From contig JAFBAL010000027.1 in the NCBI GenBank assembly GCA_019247845.1, positions 1 to 45,208 of the forward strand: DNA of 45,208 nt, given 5' to 3'. Origin of the DNA: Alphaproteobacteria bacterium (lineage in GTDB: Bacteria; Pseudomonadota; Alphaproteobacteria; Micropepsales; Micropepsaceae). The position numbers and the translations under genes were made by a program. Below, piece by piece: positions 17,280 through 25,947 of this stretch. How positions within the stretch are numbered: the first letter of the stretch is position 1; every line of letters starts with the position of its first letter. Below the pieces are notes generated by a model. That model was not told the DNA's origin. It ran no database searches and saw only the letters and a program-made list of their open reading frames with translations.

Positions 17280-20200
17280 ATGACCGACATTTCCCGCCAG
17301 ATCTGGGACATGAAGTACCGCCTGAAGGCGCCGGACGGCACGCCCATCGATGCCGAGGTGGCGGACAGCTGGGCGCGCGTGGCGCTGGCGGCCGCCCAGG
17401 CCGAAGCGCCCGAGCGGAAGCGCGAATGGGCCCTGGAATTCGGCGCCGCGCTGGCCGGCCACCGCTTCCTGCCCGCGGGCCGCATCCTCGCCGGCGCCGG
17501 CACCGAGCGCAGCGTGACGCTGTTCAACTGCTTCGTGATGGGCGCCATCCCCGATTCCATGGACGGCATCTTCTGCCACCTGCGCGAGGCGGCGCTGACG
17601 CTGCAGCAGGGCGGCGGCATCGGCTACGATTTCTCGACGCTCCGGCCCAAAGGCGCACCCGTGAAGGGCATGGGCGCGGACGCTTCCGGCCCGGTCTCGT
17701 TCATGGACGTCTGGGATGCGATGTGCCGCACCATCATGAGCGCCGGCAGCCGCCGCGGCGCGATGATGGCGACGCTGGCTTGCGACCATCCCGACATCGA
17801 GGATTTCGTTTCCGCCAAGCAGACGCCGGGCAAGCTGTCGAACTTCAATCTCTCGGTGCTCGTCAGCGACGCGTTCATGGAAGCGGTCGGGCGCGACGCG
17901 CTTTGGGACCTCGTCTTCGAAACCCGCGTATACAAGACCATCCGCGCGCGCGAGCTGTGGGACCGCATCATGCGCGCGACCTACGACTATGCCGAGCCCG
18001 GCGTGATCTTCATCGACCGGATCAACACGCAGAACAATCTCGCCTATTGCGAGACGATCCGGGCGACCAATCCATGCCTCGTGGGCGACAGCTGGATCAT
18101 GACCGGTGAAGGTCCGCGGCAGATCGCCGAATTGGTGGGGCGTCCCTTCGCGGCCATCGCCGACGGCAAGTCATGGCCGAGCGATGCGCGGGGCTTCTTC
18201 AGCCGGGGCAACAAGCCGGTCGTCGATTTGCAGACGAGCGAGGGTTATCGCCTGCGGCTCACCGCCGATCACCGTCTGCGCAAGGTTACGCGCCGCACAC
18301 GATGGTCGTGCGAATGGGAATGGGTCGAGGTGGGATCGTGCGCCTCCGGCGACGAGCTTCTCATTCACGATCATCGCGGCATTTCCGCCTGGGGCGAGCC
18401 GCGGCTAGCGGGGCGCGACTCCGCCGGGGGCTATCTGCTCGGAATTCTAATCGGCGATGGCGTTCTCAAGGCCGACACCGCCGTGCTTTCGGTTTGGCCC
18501 GGGCAGCGCGTAGCCAACGGCACCGATGAACGTGCGGGCGTTCACGGCACGATGCGCGCCGCAAGCGAAGCTCTGATGCATTTTCGTCATCGCGCGGACT
18601 TCAAGGGCTGGACGGCCGTTGCCGGCCGCGGCGAATGGCGGCTCAAGTCCGTGGCCGTGGGAAACCTCGCGCAAGAGCACGGGCTCGAGCCCGGGCGAAA
18701 GACGATAACAGCGAAGATCGAGCGCCGTTCGAGCGCGTTTCAGGCAGCGCTGCTCCGCGGGCTCTTCGACACCGAGGGCAGCGTGCAAGGCAATCAGCAG
18801 AAGGGCGTCAGCGTGCGTCTGTCGCAGAGCGATCCGGGTCTGCTGGAAGCGGCACAACGCATGTTGCTGCGCCTGGGTATCGCGAGCACGATCTATCGCG
18901 AGCGCCGGCCTGCCGGACAGCGTGCGCTCCCCGATGGCCGCGGCGGATCGAAGACCTATGCGATCCGCGCGCAGCACGAGCTTGTGGTCTCCGGCGAGAA
19001 TCTGGACGTCTTCGCCCAGCGAGTAGGTTTCAGCGACACGGACAAGGCGGCACGGCTGACGGCCCTTCTCGGTGGCTATCGGCGCGGATTGAATCGCGAG
19101 GCCTTCGTGGCCACGGTGTCGCAGATCGTTCCCGCCGGTGAGGCGGAAGTGTTCGACGCCGCGATTCCCGGTCTGAACGCTTTCGACGCCAACGGCTTCT
19201 GGGCGCACAATTGCGGCGAACAGCCCCTACCACCCTACGGCGCCTGCCTGCTCGGCTCGATCAACCTGGCAAGGCTGGTGCGCGAGCCGTTCGGCGAGGC
19301 TGCGCATGTCGATCTCGACGAGCTGGCCGCGCTGACCCGCACCGCCGTGCGCCTGTTGGACAACGCCATCGACATCTCGCGCTTCCCGCTGCCCGAGCAG
19401 GCGAACGAAGCCAAGGCCAAGCGGCGCATCGGGCTGGGCGTGACGGGGCTCGCCGACGCGCTCGTCTTCTGCCGCGCGCGCTACGGCTCGGCCGAGAGCA
19501 TCGCACTGATCGAAAGCTGGCTGTCGACCCTCAGCCACGCGGCCTATGCGGCGTCCGCCGATATCGCGAAAGAGAAGGGCGCGTTTCCGCTCTTCGACGC
19601 GCGCGAATATCTCGACCGCCCGCATATCCGCGCGCTGCCGCAGGCGATCCGCGATCGGATCGCCGCGCACGGCATCCGCAACGGGCTGCTCACCTCGATC
19701 GCGCCGACGGGCACGATCTCGCTCTTCGCCGGCAACGTGTCGAGCGGCATCGAGCCGGTCTTCGCCTATTCCTACACGCGCCGGGTGCTGCAGCCGGACG
19801 GCGCGCACAGCGAAGAGACGGTGGAGGATTACGCCTATCGCGCCTTCCGCGCGCGCTTCGGCGCGGACGCGGCGCTGCCCGACTATTTCGTCAACGCCCA
19901 GACGCTCGCGCCCGAGGATCACCTGGCGGTACAGGCCGCGGCGCAGAAGCACATCGACAGCTCGATCTCCAAGACCATCAACGTGCCGGTCGACATCGCC
20001 TTCGACGCCTTCAAGGGCGTCTATCTGCGCGCCTATGAGACGGGTTGCAAAGGCTGCACGACCTATCGTCCCAATCCGGTGACGGGCGCGGTGCTCCAGG
20101 CCGAGGCGCCCGCCCCTGCCGCTGCAACCGGCGCGCCGCCGCGCGACGAGGAGCCGCTGCTGCCCTTCGCGACCGGCGAGATCGTCTATATGAGCAAGCC

Positions 20201-20711
20201 CTTCGACCGGCCCGACGTGCTGCTCGGCCAGACCTACAAGATCAAATGGCTGGACAGCGACCACGCCTTCTACATCACCGTCAACGACATCGAGACGGCG
20301 GGGCGCCGCCGCCCGTTCGAGGTCTTCATCAACTCCAAGAATATGGAGGCCTATGCCTGGACGCTCGCGCTCACCCGCATGATCAGCGCGGTGTTCCGGC
20401 GCGGCGGCGACGTCTCGTTCGTGGTCGACGAGCTCAAGGCGGTGTTCGATCCGCGCGGCGGGCAATGGATGGGCGGGCGCTATGTGCCGTCGCTGCTCGC
20501 CGCCATCGGCGAGACCATCGAGCAGCACCTGATCTCCATCGGGTTCATGTCTCCGCGCGACGCCATCCTGCCCAAGGAGGAGCGCCGCGCCGTCGCCATG
20601 GCGGCGGAGGGCGCGCCCGCGCGCTCCTGCCCGCGCTGCGGCAGCCCGACCTTCGTTCGGATCGAAGGCTGCGACTCTTGCGTGTCGTGCGGCTATTCGA
20701 AATGCGGCTAG
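17280..20711 (+). CDS. nrdJ: Adenosylcobalamin-dependent class II ribonucleotide reductase, intein-containing
   Basis: A 1143-residue precursor; removing the intein (residues 266-644) leaves 764 residues, the size of the compact class II reductases. The enzyme makes deoxyribonucleotides using an adenosylcobalamin radical. Redox cysteines are C84 (LFNCFVMG) and C656 (YGACLLGSINLARL). The catalytic N-x-C-x-E motif is N264-P265 / C645-G646-E647, where C645 is the predicted thiyl-radical cysteine. GLLTSIAPTGTISLFAGNVSSGIEPVFA is the conserved phosphate/specificity region. A TSCPD-type domain covers the C-terminal third, and the end has a Cys-rich tail (CPRCGSPTF...GCDSCVSCGYSKCG) that acts as redox shuttle or metal site in relatives. 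ATG 17280 follows a 98-base gap after the HAF-repeat gene. Confidence 0.95.
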   Translation: MTDISRQIWDMKYRLKAPDGTPIDAEVADSWARVALAAAQAEAPERKREWALEFGAALAGHRFLPAGRILAGAGTERSVTLFNCFVMGAIPDSMDGIFCHLREAALTLQQGGGIGYDFSTLRPKGAPVKGMGADASGPVSFMDVWDAMCRTIMSAGSRRGAMMATLACDHPDIEDFVSAKQTPGKLSNFNLSVLVSDAFMEAVGRDALWDLVFETRVYKTIRARELWDRIMRATYDYAEPGVIFIDRINTQNNLAYCETIRATNPCLVGDSWIMTGEGPRQIAELVGRPFAAIADGKSWPSDARGFFSRGNKPVVDLQTSEGYRLRLTADHRLRKVTRRTRWSCEWEWVEVGSCASGDELLIHDHRGISAWGEPRLAGRDSAGGYLLGILIGDGVLKADTAVLSVWPGQRVANGTDERAGVHGTMRAASEALMHFRHRADFKGWTAVAGRGEWRLKSVAVGNLAQEHGLEPGRKTITAKIERRSSAFQAALLRGLFDTEGSVQGNQQKGVSVRLSQSDPGLLEAAQRMLLRLGIASTIYRERRPAGQRALPDGRGGSKTYAIRAQHELVVSGENLDVFAQRVGFSDTDKAARLTALLGGYRRGLNREAFVATVSQIVPAGEAEVFDAAIPGLNAFDANGFWAHNCGEQPLPPYGACLLGSINLARLVREPFGEAAHVDLDELAALTRTAVRLLDNAIDISRFPLPEQANEAKAKRRIGLGVTGLADALVFCRARYGSAESIALIESWLSTLSHAAYAASADIAKEKGAFPLFDAREYLDRPHIRALPQAIRDRIAAHGIRNGLLTSIAPTGTISLFAGNVSSGIEPVFAYSYTRRVLQPDGAHSEETVEDYAYRAFRARFGADAALPDYFVNAQTLAPEDHLAVQAAAQKHIDSSISKTINVPVDIAFDAFKGVYLRAYETGCKGCTTYRPNPVTGAVLQAEAPAPAAATGAPPRDEEPLLPFATGEIVYMSKPFDRPDVLLGQTYKIKWLDSDHAFYITVNDIETAGRRRPFEVFINSKNMEAYAWTLALTRMISAVFRRGGDVSFVVDELKAVFDPRGGQWMGGRYVPSLLAAIGETIEQHLISIGFMSPRDAILPKEERRAVAMAAEGAPARSCPRCGSPTFVRIEGCDSCVSCGYSKCG
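18075..19211 (+). other. Intein with LAGLIDADG homing endonuclease inside NrdJ
   Basis: A 379-residue in-frame insertion with full intein architecture. Its first residue is Cys266 (CLVGDSWIMTGEGPRQIAEL, block A). The block B motif T-A-D-H is at 328-331 (RLTADHRLRKV). The C-terminus is AFDANGFWAHN ending His643-Asn644, and the +1 extein residue is Cys645. Between them lie two LAGLIDADG motifs: LLGILIGDG (386-394, Asp393) and LLRGLFDTEG (about 491-500, Glu499). Both keep an acidic catalytic residue, so the endonuclease looks potentially active. All splicing residues are present. Splicing restores NP-CGEQPL across the host active site. The interior has more A/T-ending codons than the flanking exteins by eye, which suits horizontal entry. 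Confidence 0.95.
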
Positions 20712-20733
20712 AAGTGTGGGTATGCTGGGCCGC

Positions 20734-21702
20734 ATGAACTATTCCAGCCGGTTCTTCCTCTATGCGCCCTTCGCGCTGCTGCTGCTCCTGGGCGCAGCGG
20801 CGGGCGCGAACTGGTACGCCGTCACGCGGCCCTTGTCCCGCAGCCTCGTTGCGATGAACGGCGGCGCGGAGGCGATGCCCGGCGTCAGGCTGGGCTTCAA
20901 GAGCATGTCGATCGGCGGCTTCCCGTTCCGCGTCGACGCGGTGTTCGACGGCTTCCGCGTCGAGATCGCGACGAAGGACGGCCCGATCGCATGGCGCGCC
21001 GAGCATTTCGCCCTGCATCGCCTGGCCTATGGCAAGGACGACACCATCTTCGAGGCGGCGGGGCGTCAGTCGCTGCAATGGGGCCGCGGCCGGGCGCTGG
21101 ATTTCGAAGCCGGCAGCCTGCATGCCAGCGCCTTGCGCGACGCTGGCGGCGTGAAGCAGTTCGATCTCGATCTGGTGGCTTTCGGCTCGCGCGCGTTCAC
21201 GTCCGGCCATATGCAGCTTCATCTGCGGCGCCGCGACGGCTCGCTCGACGTCTTCGCGAGCGCCGACGAGCTGCGCATGCCGCGCGGCGAACAGATCAAG
21301 ACGGCGATGGTGCAGGCAAGCGCTTCGGCTCCGCGCGCATTCGACGGGCTGCGCGCCGGCCGCGTGACCTGGCAGAGCGCGCTCGAGGCCTGGCGCCAGG
21401 CGAACGGCGCCGCGCATGTCGACGCGTTCCACGTCGTAGCCGATCCGCTCGATGCCATGGGGCAGGGCGGCCTGCGCCTCGACGACGCGCATCGCCTCTC
21501 CGGTCTCGTCGATTTCAAGATCGCCGGCATGGCGCAGTGGCTGCAGCGCGAGCACCGCGGCGCGCTTGCCGATGCGCTCAAGGCGCGCGCCGGCGCGGCA
21601 GGCGGCAACGAGGCAGGCAAGATGGGCGTGGTGCTGGGCAGCCGCGACGGCATCGCGTATCTCGGCGATGCGCCCGTCGGCACGCTTGCGCCGCTCTACT
21701 GA
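20734..21702 (+). CDS. DUF2125 family protein
   Basis: A 322-residue protein typical of the alphaproteobacterial DUF2125 family. It has one N-terminal membrane/signal segment (FFLYAPFALLLLLGAAAGANWY), then a long beta-rich extracytoplasmic domain with GVRLGFKSMSIGGFPFRVDAVFDGFRV and a C-terminal [12 protein letters not shown]. The G(x)S(x)GGFPFR segment is the most recognisable block. No activity is known for the family. It lies 22 bases after nrdJ and ends 7 bases inside the convergent tyrC gene. In-frame starts at 20716 (GTG) and 20722 (ATG) are alternatives; 20734 puts Met directly before the membrane segment. Confidence 0.82.
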   Translation: MNYSSRFFLYAPFALLLLLGAAAGANWYAVTRPLSRSLVAMNGGAEAMPGVRLGFKSMSIGGFPFRVDAVFDGFRVEIATKDGPIAWRAEHFALHRLAYGKDDTIFEAAGRQSLQWGRGRALDFEAGSLHASALRDAGGVKQFDLDLVAFGSRAFTSGHMQLHLRRRDGSLDVFASADELRMPRGEQIKTAMVQASASAPRAFDGLRAGRVTWQSALEAWRQANGAAHVDAFHVVADPLDAMGQGGLRLDDAHRLSGLVDFKIAGMAQWLQREHRGALADALKARAGAAGGNEAGKMGVVLGSRDGIAYLGDAPVGTLAPLY

Positions 21703-22610
21703 TCCTTCTTGTTGCGCCCGAAGTTCGGCGCCGCGGAGTCCTGGCCGGCGTCGATGATGCCGCGGCGGATCGCGCGGGTGCGGGTGAAAAGCGTGAACAG
21801 CGCGTCGCCGTCGCCCCAGCGGATGGCGCGCTGCAAGGCGCTCAGGTCCTCGCTGAAGCGGCCCAGCACCTCGAGCACGGCGTCCTTGTTGTTCAGGAAG
21901 ACGTCGCGCCACATGGTGGGATCGCTGGCCGCGATGCGCGTGAAGTCGCGGAAGCCACCGGCCGAATACTTGATCACCTCGCTCTTGGTGACGGCCGAGA
22001 GGTCGTCCGCGGTGCCCACGATGTTGTAGGCGATGAGATGCGGCACGTGGCTGGTGATGGCAAGCACCAGGTCGTGATGGCCCGCGTCCATCACGTCGAC
22101 CTTGCTGCCCAGCCGCTCCCAGAAGGCGCCCAGCTTCGCCACCGCGTCCGGATCGGCGCCGTCCGGCGGGGTCAGGATGCACCAGCGCCCGTCGAACAGT
22201 TCCGCGAAGCCGGCCTCGGGGCCCGACTGCTCGGTGCCGGCGATGGGATGGGCCGGCACGAAATGCACGCCGGCCGGGATATGCGGGCCCACGTCGCGCA
22301 GCACCGCGGTCTTGACCGAGCCGACGTCGCTGACCGTGGCGCCGGGCGCAAGGTGCGGCGCCATCGCGCGCGCAAGCCCGCCGAACGCACCGACCGGCGT
22401 CGCCAGCACGACCAGATCGGCGCCCTCGACGCAGGCGGCCAGGTCGTCATGCAGCGAATCCGCGAAGCCCGCCGCCCGCGCGCGTTCGAGAACGGCGGCG
22501 GTCGGCTCATAACCCGCGATATGGCCCATGCCGCCGGCGCGCCGCATCGCGTGCGCCAAGGACGAGCCGATCAGGCCCAGGCCCAGAACGGCGACTTTTT
22601 CGTATGTCAT
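21696..22610 (-). CDS. tyrC: Prephenate/arogenate dehydrogenase (TyrC-like)
   Basis: A 304-residue NAD(P) enzyme for tyrosine synthesis. The Rossmann motif is [17 protein letters not shown] (residues 6-22). [11 protein letters not shown] and [17 protein letters not shown] are the conserved substrate-binding blocks, the latter with the catalytic His. [13 protein letters not shown] and [21 protein letters not shown] mark the helical dimerisation domain. There is no chorismate mutase or ACT domain, as in the single-domain TyrC group. The start overlaps the hisC stop (ATGA). Whether it prefers prephenate or arogenate cannot be read here; relatives often accept both. Confidence 0.92.
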   Translation of the reverse strand: MTYEKVAVLGLGLIGSSLAHAMRRAGGMGHIAGYEPTAAVLERARAAGFADSLHDDLAACVEGADLVVLATPVGAFGGLARAMAPHLAPGATVSDVGSVKTAVLRDVGPHIPAGVHFVPAHPIAGTEQSGPEAGFAELFDGRWCILTPPDGADPDAVAKLGAFWERLGSKVDVMDAGHHDLVLAITSHVPHLIAYNIVGTADDLSAVTKSEVIKYSAGGFRDFTRIAASDPTMWRDVFLNNKDAVLEVLGRFSEDLSALQRAIRWGDGDALFTLFTRTRAIRRGIIDAGQDSAAPNFGRNKKDQ

Positions 22611-23686
22611 TTCATGAACTCGGCCAGCGCGGCCACGACCCTGCGGTTGGCCTCTTCCGTGCCGACGGTGAGGCGCAGGCAGCTCGGCAAGCCATAGGCC
22701 GCGACGCCGCGCAGGATCAGTCCGCGCGCGCAGAGGAACGCGTCGGCGGCCGCGCGCTGCTTCGCATCGGCGAAATGGATCAGCACGAAGTTGCCGACGC
22801 TGTCGTCGCAGCGCAGGCCCAGCGCGCGGATGTTCTGGATCAGCCAGCCGCGCCAGGTCTCGTTGTGCGCGACCGCGGTTTCGATATGGGCGCGGTCCTT
22901 CAGCGCCGCCGCCGCCGCCTGCTGAGCCGGCGTCGAAACGTTGAACGGCCCGCGGATGCGGGTCAGCACGTCGACGACCTCGGCGGGGCAATAGGCCCAG
23001 CCCACGCGCAGCCCCGCCAGCCCGTAGACCTTGGAGAAGGTGCGCGTCATCACGACGTTGGAATTGTTGGCGACCAGCTCGATGCCGGCCTCGTAGTCGT
23101 TGCGCCGGACGTATTCGGCATAGGCCGCGTCGATCACCAGTAGGATGTCGCTGCGCAGGCCCGCATGCAGGCGGCGCACCTCGCCATGCGGAAGATACGC
23201 GCCGGTCGGATTGTTGGGATTGGCGAGATAGACGAGGCGGGTCTTCGGCGTCACCGCCGCCAGCATCGCATCGACGTCGGCGTGCAGATCCTTCTCCGGC
23301 ACCAGAACCGGCACGGCGCTGTTGGCGAGGGTCGCGATCTTGTAGACCAGGAAAGCGTGCTCGGTGAAAAGCGCCTCGTCGCCGGGCCGCAGATAGGCAT
23401 GCGCCAGCAGGGTCAAGAGCTCGTCCGAGCCGTTGCCGCAGACGATGCGCGCCGCATCCAGGCCATAGGCCTCGGCGATCGCTTCGCGCAGGACCTGGGC
23501 GCTTCCTTCCGGATAGTATTCGAGAGCCACCGCCGCCTCGCCGAACGCGGCCACGGCCTTGAGGCTGGGGCCCAGCGCGCTCTCGTTCGAGGACAGCTTG
23601 ATCGGCACCTCCGCGCCGGGTACTTCGGCGCGGCCGCCGACATAGGGCGCGATGTCCAGGATTCCGGGCTTGGGACTTAGTTTCAT
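22607..23686 (-). CDS. hisC: Histidinol-phosphate / aromatic aminotransferase
   Basis: A 359-residue class II PLP aminotransferase of HisC type. The N-terminus ([19 protein letters not shown]) is typical. [42 protein letters not shown] and [14 protein letters not shown] are cofactor and substrate blocks, and the Schiff-base lysine lies in [19 protein letters not shown]. The C-terminal [10 protein letters not shown] and [31 protein letters not shown] are also family features. Translational overlap with tyrC suggests it also transaminates prephenate or 4-hydroxyphenylpyruvate, as known for HisC homologues paired with tyrC. It is divergent from metX across 45 bases. Confidence 0.93.
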   Translation of the reverse strand: MKLSPKPGILDIAPYVGGRAEVPGAEVPIKLSSNESALGPSLKAVAAFGEAAVALEYYPEGSAQVLREAIAEAYGLDAARIVCGNGSDELLTLLAHAYLRPGDEALFTEHAFLVYKIATLANSAVPVLVPEKDLHADVDAMLAAVTPKTRLVYLANPNNPTGAYLPHGEVRRLHAGLRSDILLVIDAAYAEYVRRNDYEAGIELVANNSNVVMTRTFSKVYGLAGLRVGWAYCPAEVVDVLTRIRGPFNVSTPAQQAAAAALKDRAHIETAVAHNETWRGWLIQNIRALGLRCDDSVGNFVLIHFADAKQRAAADAFLCARGLILRGVAAYGLPSCLRLTVGTEEANRRVVAALAEFMK

Positions 23687-23710
23687 GGCGGCGGTATTGA
23701 TACGTAAGGT

Positions 23711-23722
23711 CTAAGGCCTTAG
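23711..23722. promoter_or_regulatory. 12-bp perfect palindrome in the hisC/metX divergent gap
   Basis: CTAAGGCCTTAG is a perfect 12-base palindrome, 24 bases upstream of the hisC start and 9 bases before the metX ATG. A second, shorter palindrome TACGTA lies at 23701-23706. It could be an operator shared by the two divergent genes. Only the symmetry and position support this. Confidence 0.25.
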
Positions 23723-23731
23723 CAAACGGCC

Positions 23732-24898
23732 ATGGCGGAACCCGCGACTCCCAGATTTTTGCGCCCGCTGGCCGCGCCCGGCGCCGAGCTCGGCCACGCC
23801 ATCACCTTCGACGCGCCCTTGGGCCTCGATGCCGGCCGCAGCATCGCGCCCTGGACTTGCGCCTATATGACATATGGCAGCTTGAACGCGGCGCGCTCGA
23901 ACGCGGTGCTGGTCTGCCATGCGCTCACCGGCGACCAATTCGTCATCGGCCGCCATCCGGTGACGGGCAAGCCCGGCTGGTGGACGTCGATGGTCGGCCC
24001 CGGCAAGCCGATCGACACCGAGCGCTTCTTCGTCATCTGCGCCAACGTCGTCGGGGGCTGCATGGGCTCGAGCGGCCCCGCCGAGACCGATCCCAGGACG
24101 GGCCAACCCTACGGCCTCGACTTCCCGCTGGTCACCGTGCGCGACATGGTGCGCGCGCAAGCGGCCCTGCTCGACGCGCTCGGCATCGAGAAGCTGCTCT
24201 GCGTGACCGGCGGCTCGATGGGCGGCATGCAGGTCCTGCAGTGGGCGGCGTCCTATCCCGACCGCGTGGTCAGCGCCATGCCGATCGCGACCGCCGCGCG
24301 GCACTCGGCGCAGAACATCGCCTTCCACGAGGTCGGGCGCCAGGCGATCATGGCTGATCCCGACTGGCGCGGCGGACGCTATGCGGCGGAGGGCACGCAG
24401 CCGTCCAAGGGACTCGCGGTCGCGCGCATGGCCGCGCATATCACCTATCTTTCGGAAGCCGCCTTGCAGCGCAAGTTCGGCCGCGAGCTTCAGGACCGCG
24501 CCGAGATTTCGTTCCGCTTCGCGCCCGACTTCCAGGTCGAATCCTATCTGCACTATCAGGGCTCGAGCTTCGTCGACCGCTTCGACGCGAATTCCTATCT
24601 CTATATCACGCGGGCGATGGACTATTTCGATCTCGCCGCGGACTATGGCGGGACTCTGGCCGAAGCATTCCGCGGCGCGCGCACGCGCTTCTGCATCGTC
24701 TCCTTCACCAGCGACTGGCTGTTCCCGACGCCCGAGAACAAGCGCATCGCGCATGCGCTGAACGCGGCCGCCGCGACCGTCAGCTTCGTCGAGATCGAGA
24801 GCGACCGCGGCCACGACGCCTTCCTGCTCGACGAGCCCGAGCTCTTCGCGGCGGCGCGCGGCTTCCTGAACTCGGTCGCGCAGTCGGTGGGGGCGTGA
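23732..24898 (+). CDS. metX: Homoserine O-acetyltransferase
   Basis: A 388-residue alpha/beta-hydrolase-fold acyltransferase that activates homoserine for methionine synthesis. The nucleophile is in [20 protein letters not shown] (Ser about 153). The Asp is in [17 protein letters not shown] and the His in [39 protein letters not shown] and [15 protein letters not shown] are family blocks. Acetyl versus succinyl specificity cannot be settled by eye. metW overlaps its end, the classic metX–metW pair. Confidence 0.95.
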   Translation: MAEPATPRFLRPLAAPGAELGHAITFDAPLGLDAGRSIAPWTCAYMTYGSLNAARSNAVLVCHALTGDQFVIGRHPVTGKPGWWTSMVGPGKPIDTERFFVICANVVGGCMGSSGPAETDPRTGQPYGLDFPLVTVRDMVRAQAALLDALGIEKLLCVTGGSMGGMQVLQWAASYPDRVVSAMPIATAARHSAQNIAFHEVGRQAIMADPDWRGGRYAAEGTQPSKGLAVARMAAHITYLSEAALQRKFGRELQDRAEISFRFAPDFQVESYLHYQGSSFVDRFDANSYLYITRAMDYFDLAADYGGTLAEAFRGARTRFCIVSFTSDWLFPTPENKRIAHALNAAAATVSFVEIESDRGHDAFLLDEPELFAAARGFLNSVAQSVGA

Positions 24899-25518
24899 TG
24901 GCGCGCAGCTTGCGTCCCGATCTCGCGGCCATCGCCGAGATGATCCCCGAAGGCGCGCGCGTGCTCGACGTCGGCTGCGGCGATGGGCAATTGCTCGAGC
25001 ATCTCAAGACCACCAGGCAGGTCGACGGCCACGGGCTCGAGCTGTCGCAGCAGAACGTCAATGCCTGCGTCGCGCGCGGGCTCGCCGTCATCCAGGGCGA
25101 TGCCGACGCCGACCTTCACGAATATCCCTCGCAGGTCTTCGACGTGGTGATCCTGAGCCAGACCATCCAGGCGACGCGCAATCCGCGCGCGGTGCTGGAT
25201 CACCTGTTGCGCATCGGACGGCGCACGGCGGTGTCGCTGCCCAACTTCGGGCATTGGCGGGTGCGCTTGAGCCTGGCCCTCAACGGCCGCATGCCGCGCA
25301 CCAGGGCGCTCGATTATCCCTGGTACGACACGCCCAATATCCACCTCTGCACCATCGCGGACTTCACCGCGCTGGCGGCGGAGGCGGGTGCGGATATCGA
25401 GCGCGCGCTGGCCCTGCGAGCGGACGGGCGCACGCATCCGATGCGCTCGGATGCGTGGGGCCCGAACAGCTTCGCGGAAGGCGCGATCTTCCTGCTGAAG
25501 CCGCGCCAGCCTCTTTAG
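24898..25518 (+). CDS. metW: MetW, methionine biosynthesis partner of MetX
   Basis: A 206-residue protein with a methyltransferase-like fold. ARVLDVGCGDGQLLEHL is the glycine-rich motif, SQQNVNACVARGLAVIQGDAD follows, and VVILSQTIQATRNP and LPNFGHWRVRLSLALNGRMP with DYPWYDTPNIHLCTI are highly characteristic of MetW. In many proteobacteria MetW is needed for MetX activity. The ATG at 24898 shares one base with the metX stop; a GTG at 24895 (GTGA overlap) is an equally possible start. The last 4 bases overlap the convergent small secreted protein gene. Confidence 0.94.
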   Translation: MARSLRPDLAAIAEMIPEGARVLDVGCGDGQLLEHLKTTRQVDGHGLELSQQNVNACVARGLAVIQGDADADLHEYPSQVFDVVILSQTIQATRNPRAVLDHLLRIGRRTAVSLPNFGHWRVRLSLALNGRMPRTRALDYPWYDTPNIHLCTIADFTALAAEAGADIERALALRADGRTHPMRSDAWGPNSFAEGAIFLLKPRQPL

Positions 25519-25778
25519 TTCTGCGCGAGCTTGTTGCCCAGCAGCTGCATCGCCTTGGCATAGTGGTCGACGCCCTGGCGATAGTAGCCGGCGTGACAGA
25601 AGCGCTGGCCGAGGCTCCGCTCCTTCGTCGCGTCGGCATTCTGCGAGGCCGAGATCGCGGTCGCGACCTGGCTTTCGGCGCTGGCGCAGCTGGCCGCGCT
25701 CTCTTCGCGCGCCAAGGCGCTCGTCGCGGCGCCGACGCACAGAGCAACGGTCAAAGCCGACAGTTTCGTGAAACGCAT
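25515..25778 (-). CDS. Small secreted protein
   Basis: An 87-residue protein I do not recognise. The start is fixed by AGGAGG five bases before the ATG and by a clean signal peptide (MRFTKLSALTVALCVGAATSALA). The mature part of about 64 residues contains two cysteines (SCASAESQVATA and GQRFCHAGYYRQGVDHYAKAM), possibly one disulfide. A helical TPR-like C-terminal segment ends in LGNKLAQN. It is likely periplasmic. The strong ribosome site suggests it is well expressed. Confidence 0.75.
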   Translation of the reverse strand: MRFTKLSALTVALCVGAATSALAREESAASCASAESQVATAISASQNADATKERSLGQRFCHAGYYRQGVDHYAKAMQLLGNKLAQN

Positions 25779-25915
25779 GACATCCTCCTTTTTGCGGCCC
25801 CCGAGCCACGCCGCACTTAGGAAGCGAATGCGGCGATAAAAGGGATGCGTGCGATGAATTTCCTGCAAGGAAGTCGCGGCCGCAGGAAGTGCGCGCTAGT
25901 GCACAAAGGTGCAGC

Positions 25916-25936
25916 CGCGCATGCGTCATATGCGCG
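25916..25936 (-). terminator. Hairpin downstream of the methyltransferase gene
   Basis: CGCGCAT and ATGCGCG form a perfect 7-bp stem with a 7-base loop, 11 bases past the stop of the leftward methyltransferase gene. No T-run follows. Together with the gene-free 169 bases before the next leftward gene it could end that transcript. Confidence 0.3.
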
Positions 25937-25947
25937 TGGCGAATGCA

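Noticed and set aside
18075..19211. Intein region as a frameshift or separate inserted gene
   Set aside because: The frame is continuous with both nrdJ halves and has all splice-junction residues, so it is an intein rather than a disruption.
23687..23731. SAM riboswitch before metX
   Set aside because: The gap is 45 bases, shorter than known SAM riboswitch classes of this lineage, and no matching stems are seen.
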